Positions 1-8,803 are shown, counted from the first letter of the stretch. The stretch is 46,944 nucleotides of DNA from Rhodanobacter sp. FW104-R8 (GCF_001617365.1 NZ_LVJR01000119.1:1-46944); one strand, 5' to 3'. The notes: generated by a model from the sequence alone, not told the origin. Translations and numbers: made by a program.

Positions 1-85
1 GTTCGGCCAGCGCCTCGTCGAGGCGGTTCAGGTCATCGGCAACGGCGGGGGAAAAACGGAACAGCGTGAGGTTGCGAAAAAACAT
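1..85 (-). CDS. rdgC: Recombination-associated protein RdgC, N-terminal fragment
   Basis: Only the first 28 codons are in the window; the gene runs off the left edge on the minus strand. The translated start, MFFRNLTLFRF followed by SPAVADDLNRLDEAL, matches the conserved N-terminus of RdgC, a ring-shaped DNA-binding protein that modulates RecA-dependent recombination. The ATG is at 83-85 on the complement. Upstream lie about 40 bp and then a palindromic repeat. Identification rests on the short but very characteristic N-terminus. The rest of the gene cannot be judged. Confidence 0.85.
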   Translation of the reverse strand, partial: MFFRNLTLFRFSPAVADDLNRLDEALAE

Positions 86-128
86 TCAGGAATCCGGGTC
101 AGTGCTACGGGAAGCAGGTGGTTTCGCC

Positions 129-204
129 GTCATTCCGGCGAAAGCCGGAATCCAGTGGCTTGATAGGGCCAAAGACGCTGGGTCCCGGCTTTCGCCGGGA
201 TGAC
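129..204. repeat. Palindromic intergenic repeat, family C
   Basis: Two arms of the form GTCATTCCGGCGAAAGCC and its near-complement (GGCTTTCGCCGGGATGAC) face each other across a short spacer between rdgC and the end of tyrB. Related copies lie at 35215-35240 (single arm) and 35611-35705. Each arm is itself a small hairpin. This is a REP-like intergenic element of a type common in proteobacteria. Confidence 0.85.
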
Positions 205-215
205 GGTCATGGATG

Positions 216-1418
216 TCAGCGGATGACGGCGGCGACCGCGGCGGCGACGGTGTCCAGGTTCGCCTGGTTCAGCGCCGCCACGCAAATGCGACCGCTGTCG
301 AGCGCGTAGATCGCATGTTCGTCGCGCAGCCGGTGCACCTGCGCCTTGCTCAGGCCGGAGTACGAGAACATGCCGGCCTGGCGGTTGATGAAGCCGAAAT
401 CCGGCGCACCGTGCGCGGCCAGCCGTTCGACGAAGCCGGCGCGCATCGCGTGGATGCGCTCGCGCATGCCGCCCAGCTCCTGCTCCCAGCGCGCGTGCAG
501 CTCAGCGCTGCCGAGCACGCCGGCGACCAGCGCGGCGCCGTGCGTGGACGGGCTGGAATAGTTCGCGCGGATGGTCTGCTTGATCTTCGACAGCAGCCGC
601 GCCGCCTCGTCGCGGTCGGCGCCGACCATCGACAGCGCGCCGACCCGCTCGCCGTACAGCGAGAACGACTTGGAGTACGAATTGGCGACCACGAACGCCT
701 CGATCCCCGACGAGGCCAGCAGGCGCACGCCGGCGGCATCGGCATCGGTGCCCTGGGCGAAGCCCTGGTAGGCCATGTCGACGAACGGCAGCAGCCGGCG
801 CTCCCTGAGCAGCGCGATCACCTGCTGCCACTGCGCCGCGTCCAGGTCGACGCCGGTCGGGTTGTGGCAGCACGCGTGCAGCAGCACCACGGTGCCGGGC
901 TCGAGCTTGCCCAGGTCCTCCAGCATGCCGGCGAAGTCCAGGCCGTGGCTGGCCGGGTCGTAGTAGCGGTACTCCAGCAGTGCGAAACCGGCGGTGCGGA
1001 ACACCGCGTGATGGTTGCCCCAGCTGGGGTTGCTGATGGCGATCTTCGCGCCCACCCCGGCCACCTGCTTGAGCAGGTCGGCCGCCACCCGCAGCGCGCC
1101 GCTGCCGCCGACGGTCTGCACGGTGGCCACGCGGCCGGCCGCCAGCAGCGGCGAACCGGCGCCGAATACCAGCTGCTGGGTCGCCTGGTTGTACGCCGGC
1201 ATGCCGTCGATCGGCAGGTAGCCGCGCGGCTTCGCCGCCGCGGCCAGCGCCTGCTCCACCTCGCGTACGCTCGGCAGCAGCGGGATGCGGCCATGCTCGT
1301 CGACGTAGATGCCCACGCCCAGGTTGATCTTGCCAGGGCGCGGATCGGCCACGTAGGTTTCGGTGAGGCCCAGGATCGGATCGCCCGGGGCCATTTCAAC
1401 GGATGCAAAGAAGGACAC
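216..1418 (-). CDS. tyrB: Aromatic amino acid / aspartate aminotransferase
   Basis: PLP-dependent class I aminotransferase of 400 residues, the usual length for AspC/TyrB. It interconverts aromatic amino acids or aspartate and their 2-oxo acids in the cytoplasm. Visible family features are the N-terminal SFFASVEMAPGDPILGL segment, the HNPTGVD motif, and the PLP-lysine stretch NSYSKSFSLYGERVG. No ATG opens the conserved N-terminus, so I place the start at a GTG (1416-1418). That leaves 14 bp to the ttcA stop, suggesting co-transcription with ttcA. AspC and TyrB activities cannot be separated from sequence alone; tyrB is the conventional name in related genomes. Confidence 0.88.
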   Translation of the reverse strand: MSFFASVEMAPGDPILGLTETYVADPRPGKINLGVGIYVDEHGRIPLLPSVREVEQALAAAAKPRGYLPIDGMPAYNQATQQLVFGAGSPLLAAGRVATVQTVGGSGALRVAADLLKQVAGVGAKIAISNPSWGNHHAVFRTAGFALLEYRYYDPASHGLDFAGMLEDLGKLEPGTVVLLHACCHNPTGVDLDAAQWQQVIALLRERRLLPFVDMAYQGFAQGTDADAAGVRLLASSGIEAFVVANSYSKSFSLYGERVGALSMVGADRDEAARLLSKIKQTIRANYSSPSTHGAALVAGVLGSAELHARWEQELGGMRERIHAMRAGFVERLAAHGAPDFGFINRQAGMFSYSGLSKAQVHRLRDEHAIYALDSGRICVAALNQANLDTVAAAVAAVIR

Positions 1419-1432
1419 GGCGGTTACTCGGC

Positions 1433-2320
1433 TCAGGTGGTGGAGGGGTGGAGGGTTCGGGCCGGCGCGGTCTCGTCCGCTGCGTCGCCGGGCCAGGCCG
1501 GCGGCGCGGCGGGCGGCGCGCCGAAGCTGAAATCGAACAGCCGGCGGTCGGCCAGCTGCGAGGGCGACACGTGGCCCAGCGCGCGGAAGATGTTCTCGCT
1601 GCGCCCGGGCTGCTGCCGTTCCCATTCGGCCAGCATGCGCTGCACCGCCTTGCGCTGCAGGTTGTCCTGCGAGCCGCACAGGTTGCACGGGATGATCGGG
1701 AACTGCCGCTGCGCCGCGTATTCGGCGATGTCGCTTTCGCGGCAATACGCCAGCGGGCGGATCACCACGTGGCGGCCGTCGTCCGAGCGCAGCTTCGGCG
1801 GCATCGCCTTCAGCTGCGCCTGGTAGAACAGGTTGAGGAAGAACGTGGCGAGGATATCGTCGCGATGGTGGCCCAGCGCGATCTTGGTGATGCCGTTGTC
1901 CGCGGCCCAGGTGTACAGCGCGCCGCGGCGCAGCCGCGAGCACAGGCTGCACATGGTCTTGCCGGCGGCGATCACCCGCGTCACCGTGCTGTAGGTGTCC
2001 TGCTCGATGATGTGGAACGGCACGCCGCGCGCGGCGAGGTAATCCGGCAGCACGTGCGCGGGGAAGTCCGGCTGTTTCTGGTCCAGGTTCACCGCGATCA
2101 GCTCGAAGCGCACCGGCGCCTTCGCCTGCAGCTGCAGCAGCAGGTCCAGCAGGGTGTACGAATCCTTGCCTCCGGACAGGCACACCATCACCCTGTCGCC
2201 GTCCTCGATCATGCCGAAGTCGCCGATCGCCCGGCCCACCTGCTGGCGCAGGCGCGAGGCCAGCTTGCCGGCCTCGGCGGCGGCGACAGGTGGACGGGGG
2301 ATCCCGGGTTGGGCGGACAT
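1433..2320 (-). CDS. ttcA: tRNA 2-thiocytidine(32) synthetase TtcA
   Basis: A 295-residue PP-loop ATPase that thiolates cytidine 32 in certain tRNAs using an iron-sulfur cluster. The P-loop-like SGGKDS motif is at residues 49-54. Two cysteine pairs, C124/C127 (CSLC) and C212/C215 (CNLC), match the TtcA cluster-binding pattern. The C-terminus is Pro/Ala-rich and slightly longer than in E. coli. The ATG at 2318-2320 gives a full-length protein. It is transcribed toward tyrB with a 14-bp gap, so the two probably share a transcript. The upstream neighbour (ydcH-like) is divergent. Confidence 0.95.
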   Translation of the reverse strand: MSAQPGIPRPPVAAAEAGKLASRLRQQVGRAIGDFGMIEDGDRVMVCLSGGKDSYTLLDLLLQLQAKAPVRFELIAVNLDQKQPDFPAHVLPDYLAARGVPFHIIEQDTYSTVTRVIAAGKTMCSLCSRLRRGALYTWAADNGITKIALGHHRDDILATFFLNLFYQAQLKAMPPKLRSDDGRHVVIRPLAYCRESDIAEYAAQRQFPIIPCNLCGSQDNLQRKAVQRMLAEWERQQPGRSENIFRALGHVSPSQLADRRLFDFSFGAPPAAPPAWPGDAADETAPARTLHPSTT

Positions 2321-2429
2321 AGCGGCTGGCAGGACGACGGGGAACGCTCATTGTAGCCCGCCAGGCGCCCCGCCACCGGCCGACGAACGGCGTTAAACTC
2401 AAGGAACCGCCCCAGCAGCCGCCGACGCC

Positions 2430-2636
2430 ATGCAGGTTCAGGATCACGCCGAGATCGTCCATCTTCTGGCCGAGTTGCGGATGGAGCATCGGGATCTCGA
2501 CGCGGCGATCGAGCAGCTCGCCTCGGCGATCGGCCGCGACGAACTGCAACTGACCCGGCTGAAGAAGCGCAAGCTGCTGCTGAAGGACAACATTGCCCGG
2601 CTCGAGAGCAAGCTGATCCCCGACCTCGACGCCTGA
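2430..2636 (+). CDS. YdcH-like DUF465 small protein
   Basis: A 68-residue, highly charged, helical protein of the DUF465/YdcH family. The pattern DHAEIVHLLAELRMEH followed by a second amphipathic helix (LKKRKLLLKDNIARLE) suggests a short antiparallel coiled coil, as in the family. No molecular function is established for these proteins. It lies 18 bp upstream of the GNAT gene on the same strand, so the two probably form an operon. Start ATG at 2430. Confidence 0.85.
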   Translation: MQVQDHAEIVHLLAELRMEHRDLDAAIEQLASAIGRDELQLTRLKKRKLLLKDNIARLESKLIPDLDA

Positions 2637-2654
2637 ATACCGCACCGGACTCCC

Positions 2655-3254
2655 ATGAACCCGTTCGCCCCGATCCGTCTGCACGACGAGTACGTCGTGC
2701 TGGAACCCTTGAGCCTCGACCATGTGCCGGCACTGGAAGCGGCCGCTGCCGACGGCGAGCTGTGGAACCTCGCGGTCACCAGCGTGCCGCCGCCGGGACA
2801 CGCGCGCGCTTACGTCGAGAAGGCGCTGCAGGGCCAGGCCGAGGGGCACATGCTGCCGTTCGCCGTGCGCGAGGCCGGCCGCGGCGAGATCGTCGGCAGC
2901 ACCCGCTACTACGAGATCGACACCGCGCTGCCGCGCCTGGCCATCGGCTATACCTGGTACGCGAAACGCTGGCAGAAGACCCACCTCAACACCGCCTGCA
3001 AGCGCCTGCTGCTGGAGCACGCGCTCGAGGCGCTGGACTGCGTGGCCGTCGCCTTCCATACCGATGAATTGAACGAGGATTCGCAGCTCGCTATCGAACG
3101 CCTCGGCGCGCAGCGCGAAGGCGTGCTGCGCGCGCACAAGCGGCGCACCGACGGCAGCCTGCGCAACACGGTCTGCTTCAGCATCCTCGCCGACGAATGG
3201 CCGAACGTGGCGAACTGGCTGGAGATGCGCCTGAGCCGCCTGACCGCTTCGTAG
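2655..3254 (+). CDS. GNAT family N-acetyltransferase, RimJ/RimL type
   Basis: A 199-residue acetyltransferase of the Acetyltransf_3 type. The N-terminus (LEPLSLDHVPAL) and the central strand IGYTWYAKRWQKTHLNT are typical of RimJ/RimL-like enzymes, which transfer acetyl from acetyl-CoA to N-terminal or side-chain amines. The substrate cannot be predicted. It follows the ydcH-like gene by 18 bp. The stop codon TAG (3252-3254) is the first triplet of a palindromic repeat (family A), so the gene ends exactly where the repeat begins. Confidence 0.85.
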   Translation: MNPFAPIRLHDEYVVLEPLSLDHVPALEAAAADGELWNLAVTSVPPPGHARAYVEKALQGQAEGHMLPFAVREAGRGEIVGSTRYYEIDTALPRLAIGYTWYAKRWQKTHLNTACKRLLLEHALEALDCVAVAFHTDELNEDSQLAIERLGAQREGVLRAHKRRTDGSLRNTVCFSILADEWPNVANWLEMRLSRLTAS

Positions 3255-3317
3255 GGCGGGCACAGCCCGCCGCTTTCGCCGCGGCGTATCGAAAAACCGG
3301 CGGGCATTGCCCGCCCG
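3251..3317. repeat. Palindromic repeat, family A
   Basis: Starts GTAGGGCGGGCACAGCCCGCC and ends with the facing arm GGCGGGCATTGCCCGCC. Its TAG is the stop codon of the GNAT gene. A second copy is at 15676-15741 and a related core is nested inside the family B copy at 13229-13325. Confidence 0.85.
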
Positions 3318-3334
3318 AAACTTGCCGCGCAATC

Positions 3335-3411
3335 GTAGGAGCGCACCCTGTGCGCGAATGCTCTTGGCACCGATCGACATCAGAGCATTCGCGCACAGGG
3401 TGCGCTCCTAC
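3335..3411. repeat. Palindromic repeat, family B, copy 1
   Basis: Left arm GTAGGAGCGCACCCTGTGCG and right arm CGCACAGGGTGCGCTCCTAC enclose a shorter inner pair (AATGCTC / GAGCATT). Read on the minus strand, the terminal CTA (3408-3410) is the TAG stop of pssA. The long perfect arms would form a strong RNA hairpin between the convergent GNAT and pssA genes and could serve as a bidirectional terminator or mRNA stabiliser. Confidence 0.9.
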
Positions 3412-4799
3412 AGCAGCCGGTTGACCAGCCGGTCCAGCCGCGTGCGGTTCAATCGCCGCAGCAGCCGGCGCACCTCGGCCGGGTAGCGCCGCGGGCTTTC
3501 CAGCGCGCGGTAATCGGCCAGGCGCGTGGCATGCCGGCGCAGGGCCGCCCACTCCGCCTCGTGCTTCGCCTGCAGCAGCCGCGCGGGATCGCGCAGCACC
3601 AGGCCGTTTTCCAGATCCAGCGACCACGCGCGCGGGTTGAGGTTGTTGCCGGTCAGCACGGCCACGTCGTCGTCGATGAACAGGCCTTTCAGGTGGTAGC
3701 TGTTGTCGCCGTCGCGCCACAGGTGCAGGTTGAGCTGGCCGCTCTCGATCTGCCGGCGATGCGCCCGCGCGAAGCGGCGCAGGTTGTTCTCGTACAGGTA
3801 CGGCAGCAGGCCGATCGTCTTGAACGGTTGTCCCGGCGGGATGTAGAAATCGTTGGCGACCTTGTCGCCGACCATGATGTCGAGGGTGCAGCCGCGGCGC
3901 AGCAGCTGGCCCAGCACCGCCCGCACCGGCCGTGGCAGGTTGAAGTACGGCGTCAGCAGGATCAGCCGCCGGCGCGCGCCGCCCAGCAGCGCCAGCAACG
4001 CTTCGTTGAGCGCGTTGTCGCCGCGGCCGAAGCCGAGCAGCGGCGTCACCGCCACCTCGCCGATGCCCGGCGTGTCGCGCGGAACCTCGTACGCGGCGCG
4101 CTGCAATTCCTGGCGGAACTCGCGGATCGCCGGCTGCAGCATCTTCGTGGACGGCACCTCCGCTACGTCCAGCCGGCGCACCGCCGCGCTTTCGGCGAAG
4201 TACCGCTGCACGAATGCCGCCATCGCATCGGCCAGGCCGCGATGGCGCAGCAGGTGGTAGCGGTCGAGCCGGTAGCGTCCGTACCGCGCCAGGTAGACGT
4301 CGTTGAGGCTGGCGCCGCTGTACAGCACCGCGTCGTCGATCACGAAGCCCTTCAGGTGCAACACGCCGAACAGCTCGCGGTTCTGCACCGGCACGCCGTG
4401 GATTTCCACGCCCGGCCCCAGCCGCGCGGCGCACTCGCGGTACATGCCCGCATTGCCTTCGTTCTTCTGCTTGCCGATCAGGCCGCGCTGCGCACGATGC
4501 CAGTCGACGAACACCGACACCTGCAGCGCCGGCCGGCGCGCCTTCGCCGCGTACAGCGCGTCGAGCACCTCGCGGCCGCCGTCGTCGTCCTGCAGGTACA
4601 GCGCCACGATCACGATGCGCCGGGTGGCCTGCGCGATGCGCTGCAGCAGCTCGCGCCGGAACGCTGCCGGATCCGGCAGCACGTCGATGGCCCCGGCGGG
4701 GATGGCGAAGGACGGCAGCGCGACCGGCGCCGTGCGCGGCTTGCGCCGGAACGGCAGCAGGCGCGCAAGTCGGCCGGGAGCGGTGATCAGCTTGTTCAT
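3408..4799 (-). CDS. pssA: CDP-diacylglycerol-serine O-phosphatidyltransferase (PLD-type PssA)
   Basis: A 463-residue protein with two phospholipase-D HxK motifs: LHLKGFVIDD in the N-terminal half, followed by SGASLNDVYL, and YHLKGLFIDDD in the C-terminal half, followed by TGNNLNPRAW. This arrangement and length match the gammaproteobacterial PssA (E. coli 451 residues), which makes phosphatidylserine from CDP-diacylglycerol at the membrane. I chose the ATG at 4797-4799; an in-frame TTG six codons upstream is possible. No strong Shine-Dalgarno is visible. The stop codon is supplied by the family B repeat. The gene lies 62 bp after the efflux operon on the same strand. Confidence 0.92.
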   Translation of the reverse strand: MNKLITAPGRLARLLPFRRKPRTAPVALPSFAIPAGAIDVLPDPAAFRRELLQRIAQATRRIVIVALYLQDDDGGREVLDALYAAKARRPALQVSVFVDWHRAQRGLIGKQKNEGNAGMYRECAARLGPGVEIHGVPVQNRELFGVLHLKGFVIDDAVLYSGASLNDVYLARYGRYRLDRYHLLRHRGLADAMAAFVQRYFAESAAVRRLDVAEVPSTKMLQPAIREFRQELQRAAYEVPRDTPGIGEVAVTPLLGFGRGDNALNEALLALLGGARRRLILLTPYFNLPRPVRAVLGQLLRRGCTLDIMVGDKVANDFYIPPGQPFKTIGLLPYLYENNLRRFARAHRRQIESGQLNLHLWRDGDNSYHLKGLFIDDDVAVLTGNNLNPRAWSLDLENGLVLRDPARLLQAKHEAEWAALRRHATRLADYRALESPRRYPAEVRRLLRRLNRTRLDRLVNRLL

Positions 4800-4861
4800 G
4801 ACGGCGCCGTGGTGCAACGGCGCCCATCATCGCAAACCACGGCGCACGCGCCTACCGCGGA

Positions 4862-5869
4862 CTACTTCCCCGCTGCGCGCGGCTGCACCTCGATGGTGGC
4901 GGTCATGCCGGCGGCGATCAGCGTGTCGGGCGGCAGCTTGCCGGTATCGATCGCGATGCGCACCGGCACCCGCTGCGCCAGCCGCACCCAGTTGAAGGTG
5001 GGATTGACGTCGGCCAGCAAGTCGCTGCCGGTGGGGTTGTCGCGGTCGGTGATGCCGCGGGCGATCCCGGTGATGGTGCCCTTCAGGTGCACGCCGCCGG
5101 CCATCAGGCGGATGTCGACCGGGTCGCCCACGCGCAGCTGCGGCAACTTGGTCTCCTCGAAATAGCCGTAGATGTAATAGCCGTGGCTGTCGATCAGGGC
5201 CAGCCGCGGGCTGCCGGTACTGGCGTAGTCGCCGACGCGGATGTCGAGGTTGGTGACGTAACCGTCCACCGGCGCGCGCACCTCGGTGCGCTCGAGATTG
5301 AGCCTGGCCTGGTCCAGCGCGACCTGCGCCTGCTCCACCGCGGCCTGCGCCTGCTCGCGCACCGCCGAGGCCTGGCTGCCGCCGGCCTGCGCCTGGGCCC
5401 AGGTGGCGCGGGCGGAGTTCGCGGTGGCGGTGGCATTGGCGCGTTCTTCCTGGGTGACGATGCCGCCCAGGCGCTGGCGGCGCGCGGCCTCTTCCGCCCG
5501 CATGTCGTATTCGGCCTTGCGCGCCGCGGCGCTGGCCAGCGCCGCGCCGATGTTGGCGCCGGCGGCCCGGGCGCTGGCCTCGGCGGCATCCAGGTTCGCC
5601 TGCGCCTGGCCGACCGCGTAGCGGAACCGCGCGGGGTCGATGTCGAACAGCAGGTCGCCCTTGTGCACGAACTGGTTGTCGCTCACCTCCACGCGGGTGA
5701 CCAGGCCGGAGACGTCCGGCGCGATCCGCACCACCTCGGCGCGCACGCGGCCATCGCGGGTCCACGGCGAATACAGGTAGTGCTTCCACAGGGCGTGGCC
5801 GAGCAGGGCCGCCACGATGACGATGATGCCGGTGACGGCAAGGCGCAGCAGCAGGGGTTTGTTGTTCAT
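4862..5869 (-). CDS. HlyD/EmrA-family periplasmic adaptor of a FUSC efflux system
   Basis: A 335-residue membrane fusion protein. It has one N-terminal membrane anchor (about residues 9-29), a lipoyl half (RIAPDVSGLVTRVEVSDN), an Ala-rich alpha-helical hairpin (about 80-190), the returning lipoyl half (APVDGYVTNLDI) and a beta-barrel region. This is the AaeA/EmrA architecture, which links an inner-membrane pump to an outer-membrane channel. It is the last gene of the marR-FUSC-DUF1656-adaptor operon and starts 10 bp after the DUF1656 stop. No outer-membrane factor is encoded nearby, so the channel must be borrowed from elsewhere. Confidence 0.9.
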   Translation of the reverse strand: MNNKPLLLRLAVTGIIVIVAALLGHALWKHYLYSPWTRDGRVRAEVVRIAPDVSGLVTRVEVSDNQFVHKGDLLFDIDPARFRYAVGQAQANLDAAEASARAAGANIGAALASAAARKAEYDMRAEEAARRQRLGGIVTQEERANATATANSARATWAQAQAGGSQASAVREQAQAAVEQAQVALDQARLNLERTEVRAPVDGYVTNLDIRVGDYASTGSPRLALIDSHGYYIYGYFEETKLPQLRVGDPVDIRLMAGGVHLKGTITGIARGITDRDNPTGSDLLADVNPTFNWVRLAQRVPVRIAIDTGKLPPDTLIAAGMTATIEVQPRAAGK

Positions 5870-5879
5870 GGAAGGGGAC

Positions 5880-6080
5880 TCAGTGGATCAGCAACAGTCC
5901 GGCGGCGCCGAACAGGCAGACGAACAGCGCCAGCCGCACCAGCGATGGGTGCAGCACGTAGCGGTACAGGCCGAGCCGGCCGAGCACCGTATCGAACAGC
6001 CACATCAGCAGCAGGCAACCGAAGAAGACCACGACCAGGCCGGGCATCATGGCTCCGCCGATCGACACTTCATGAGGCAT
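5880..6080 (-). CDS. DUF1656 small membrane protein (AaeX-like)
   Basis: A 66-residue protein with two predicted membrane helices (about residues 12-32 and 47-65) beginning MPHEVSIGG, which fits the DUF1656/AaeX family. These small proteins are encoded between the FUSC pump and the adaptor in aromatic-acid and fusaric-acid efflux operons; their role is unknown. The ATG (6078-6080) lies inside the end of the FUSC gene, an 11-bp overlap, so translation is probably coupled. Confidence 0.88.
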   Translation of the reverse strand: MPHEVSIGGAMMPGLVVVFFGCLLLMWLFDTVLGRLGLYRYVLHPSLVRLALFVCLFGAAGLLLIH

Positions 6081-8199
6081 GGACAGGCTCCTCAGCCGCC
6101 GGCATGTACGGCGCCAGCGCCGATTCGTCGTCGCGCAGCACGCTGCGCAGCTGGTGAAGGTGCAGCAGCACGCGGCGGCTGCCGGCCTGTGCGCCCGACT
6201 GGCCGCGCACGATCTCCGTGATCGCCTCGGTGACCGTCTGCTCGGCCTGCTGCCAGCGCGCGGGGTCCGGTGCCTCGAACAGCCGCGCCACGGCCTGCAC
6301 CGCCTGCTGCGCCGGCTGCTCCACCGAGGCCGGCAACTGGCTGCCGGCCATGTCCTGGCGCAGTTCGATCAGGCCGCGGCCGCACTCGTGCACGGTCAAC
6401 GCCCAGGCCAGCAGGTCGCGCGATTCGCGGCTGTCCGGCCGGGTATACGTCACCACCTGCAGGAAGAGATCGCGATTCACGCTCTCGAAGCGGTATGCCA
6501 GCCCCGCCAACGGCGCACTGGCGGCCTGCACCACCTGCCGGCGCAACTGGCGCAGCTGGCGCGCGCGCTGCCAGCCGGTGCCGGTGATCGCGGGGATCGC
6601 CATGAAAGCCACTGCGCAGAGCCCGAACCCGGCCAGCTGCGCGATCGCCTCGTTGATGAAGAACGCCGGGTCGTAGCTCATCCGGTTGGTCAGCAGCATG
6701 CTGGAGACGAAACCGATGCCGTAGCCCACGCCCATGGTGGAAACCGCCGGCTTCGACTGCACGTAGAAGCCGGGAATCAGGAACGGGAGCGTGGCCACGA
6801 TGAACATCGTGTAGCCGTCGCAGCGCGGCAGCAGCCCGAACGTGACGACGAACGCCACCGCCATGCCCACCCCCTGCGCGAACAGCGTGTGGAACGCCGC
6901 CGAGACCGGGTTCGGCGCCATCGCCAGCAGACCGGCGAAGATCGTGGCGATCAGCATCGCGCTGGCCCCGTGCGGCCAGCCGCTGGCCAGCCAGAACACG
7001 CTCAGGGCGACCATCGTGAGGAAGGTGCGCAGCACCGCCAGGCCGGCACTGGCGTAGTCGTTGCCGCGGCGGAACTGCACCCGCTCCACGTTGCCGCGCA
7101 GGCGCTTTGCGCGCAGCGAGTTCTCCACCAGGGCGAAGTCGCGCAACTCGTCGGCGAAGCGTTGCAGCAGGATCGCGCCGGTATCGAAGTCCAGCCGCGC
7201 CGGCGCCGGCAGCGCATCGCGCAATTGCCGCGCCAGCGCCGGCAGCACCTGCTCGCAGGCCTGCAGCCGCGGCGCCAGCACGGCCGGGTCATGCTGCTGC
7301 GCCGGCTCCGGCGACAATGCCTCGCCGATCGGCCGGTACAGCGCGATCAGCGCATCGGCGGCATCGGCGCGGCCGTTGCGCTGCAGCCGGTTGATCAGGT
7401 GATGCACCGACTGGAACGTGGTGGTGGCGGACATGTAGAACTGGTTGATCAGGCGGATGCGACTGCTGCGCGCGCGCGCCTCGGGATCCTCGAAGATCAC
7501 CGCGGCGCGCAGGTTTTCCAGCTGCACCGCGCCGCGCACGAAGCGCAGGTAGGCCTGCTCCATGTCGCGGCGGGCGATCGTGCCGCCGGTGCTGCGACGG
7601 GCGAAGTCCAGGAAGTGCCCGAACTGCTCGCGTGCACTGCGCCGCAGCACCTCGCGCAGGCGGGTGGGCAGCACCAGGTCGCTCACCGCGCCGGCCACGA
7701 TCACGCCCAGCAGCACCTCGCTCACCCGCATCACCGCCGAGTCGAACACGGTGAGCGGATTACCGATCGCCGGCAAGGTGACGATCGCGGCGGTATAGCC
7801 GGCCAGCACGAAGCCGTAGGACATGAAGTTGCGGTACAGCGTAGCGCCGCCGGCGCACAGCGCCACCCACAACGACATCGACAGCAGGAACAGCTCGCGC
7901 TGCTGCGGGAACAGCGCCATCAGCAGCACGCCGAACACGCTGCCGGCCAGCGTGCCGATCGCCCGGTAGAAGCTCTTCGCCAGCACCATGCCGCTCTGCG
8001 GATGCATCAGCAGCGCCACGGTGATCATCGTGGTGGACGGCTTCTCCAGCTGCAGCCACATCGCCAACCAGGTCGCCGCATACAGCGCCAGCGCGGCCTT
8101 GAACACGAACAGCCACGCACTGCCCTCGCCGGCGAAGGCCTCGGCCAGCCATTGCCGGAGCGGGGGCCGCGTCCCGGATTCGATGACGGCGACGGTCAC
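6070..8199 (-). CDS. FUSC-family inner-membrane efflux transporter (AaeB/FusB-like)
   Basis: A 709-residue transporter with the two-part FUSC layout: an N-terminal block of membrane helices (about residues 30-190), a soluble helical region, and a second helical membrane block (about 380-520) followed by a cytoplasmic tail. Family members export aromatic carboxylic acids or fusaric acid with an HlyD-type adaptor. The start is a GTG (8197-8199), four bases after the marR stop and preceded by a GAGG-like ribosome site, consistent with translational coupling. The 3' end overlaps DUF1656. Substrate unknown; weak organic or aromatic acids are the family expectation. Confidence 0.9.
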   Translation of the reverse strand: MTVAVIESGTRPPLRQWLAEAFAGEGSAWLFVFKAALALYAATWLAMWLQLEKPSTTMITVALLMHPQSGMVLAKSFYRAIGTLAGSVFGVLLMALFPQQRELFLLSMSLWVALCAGGATLYRNFMSYGFVLAGYTAAIVTLPAIGNPLTVFDSAVMRVSEVLLGVIVAGAVSDLVLPTRLREVLRRSAREQFGHFLDFARRSTGGTIARRDMEQAYLRFVRGAVQLENLRAAVIFEDPEARARSSRIRLINQFYMSATTTFQSVHHLINRLQRNGRADAADALIALYRPIGEALSPEPAQQHDPAVLAPRLQACEQVLPALARQLRDALPAPARLDFDTGAILLQRFADELRDFALVENSLRAKRLRGNVERVQFRRGNDYASAGLAVLRTFLTMVALSVFWLASGWPHGASAMLIATIFAGLLAMAPNPVSAAFHTLFAQGVGMAVAFVVTFGLLPRCDGYTMFIVATLPFLIPGFYVQSKPAVSTMGVGYGIGFVSSMLLTNRMSYDPAFFINEAIAQLAGFGLCAVAFMAIPAITGTGWQRARQLRQLRRQVVQAASAPLAGLAYRFESVNRDLFLQVVTYTRPDSRESRDLLAWALTVHECGRGLIELRQDMAGSQLPASVEQPAQQAVQAVARLFEAPDPARWQQAEQTVTEAITEIVRGQSGAQAGSRRVLLHLHQLRSVLRDDESALAPYMPAAEEPVHAS

Positions 8200-8203
8200 A
8201 GCC

Positions 8204-8710
8204 TCAGGCCTGCTCGAGATGGTCCAGGAATTTCTTCAGCAGCTTTTCCAGCTGCGCAGCCTCGCGCGGCTGCAGGCCGGCGGTCTGGCGCTCCAGCAAG
8301 GCGCAGACGTCAGGCAGGAAGCCCTTGATCACCACCACCCCCGCCTTGGTCAACGTGAGCGCGATCTTGCGACGATCCTCGTCGCTGGCGGTGCGCTCGA
8401 TCAGGCCCTTGTCGCACAGCTCGTCAGTCAGCCGCGTGATGTTGGCGGACTTCTCCCCCGCCGCCGCCGCCAGCTGCGACGGGCTGAGCGTATACCCCTC
8501 GGTGCCGTACAGCATCATCAGCAGGTTGTATTCCGGGTGGTTGATGCCCCACGGCTTCAGCAGCGTATTGGCGTCGTCGTGCAGGCGCTTGTAGAGATGC
8601 TTGACCAGCCGCACCAGCACGGCCGGCTCGCGCGGAAACGCGGGGTGCCGCCGGCAGGTGACCGCCAGGCGCTGCTCGGTGGGGGCAAAACTGTTCACGG
8701 CATTCATCAT
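8204..8710 (-). CDS. MarR-family transcriptional regulator of the FUSC operon
   Basis: A 168-residue winged-helix regulator. The central region (YTLSPSQLAAAAGEKSANI then TRLTDELCDKGLIERTASDEDRR) is the MarR recognition helix and wing. MarR proteins usually repress adjacent efflux genes until a phenolic ligand binds. It is the first gene of the efflux operon, so it should regulate itself and the pump. The start is one of two adjacent ATGs (8710 or 8707). No clear Shine-Dalgarno is present, and the start lies only about 12 bp from a strong palindrome, the likely operator. Confidence 0.92.
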   Translation of the reverse strand: MMNAVNSFAPTEQRLAVTCRRHPAFPREPAVLVRLVKHLYKRLHDDANTLLKPWGINHPEYNLLMMLYGTEGYTLSPSQLAAAAGEKSANITRLTDELCDKGLIERTASDEDRRKIALTLTKAGVVVIKGFLPDVCALLERQTAGLQPREAAQLEKLLKKFLDHLEQA

Positions 8711-8721
8711 TAATTGTCGTG

Positions 8722-8747
8722 CATATTATACATAAATGTACTATATG
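8722..8747. promoter_or_regulatory. Palindromic operator, probable MarR binding site
   Basis: The sequence reads CATAT-N2-TACAT-N2-ATGTA-N2-ATATG, a 26-bp dyad in which 10 of 13 half-site positions are symmetric. It is an AT-rich island in a GC-rich region and lies directly upstream of the marR start. Symmetry, spacing and position fit a MarR dimer site overlapping the promoter. Binding is inferred. Confidence 0.7.
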
Positions 8748-8803
8748 TTTATGAATGCCATGCCGCTCCCCGGCACGGCGCAAGCACCCGGTCGGCACGC
8801 ACG

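Noticed and set aside
213-1826. Long plus-strand open frame opposite tyrB and ttcA
   Set aside because: High-GC shadow frame; its translation is Arg/Gln/Val-rich with no family, while the minus strand encodes two clear enzymes.
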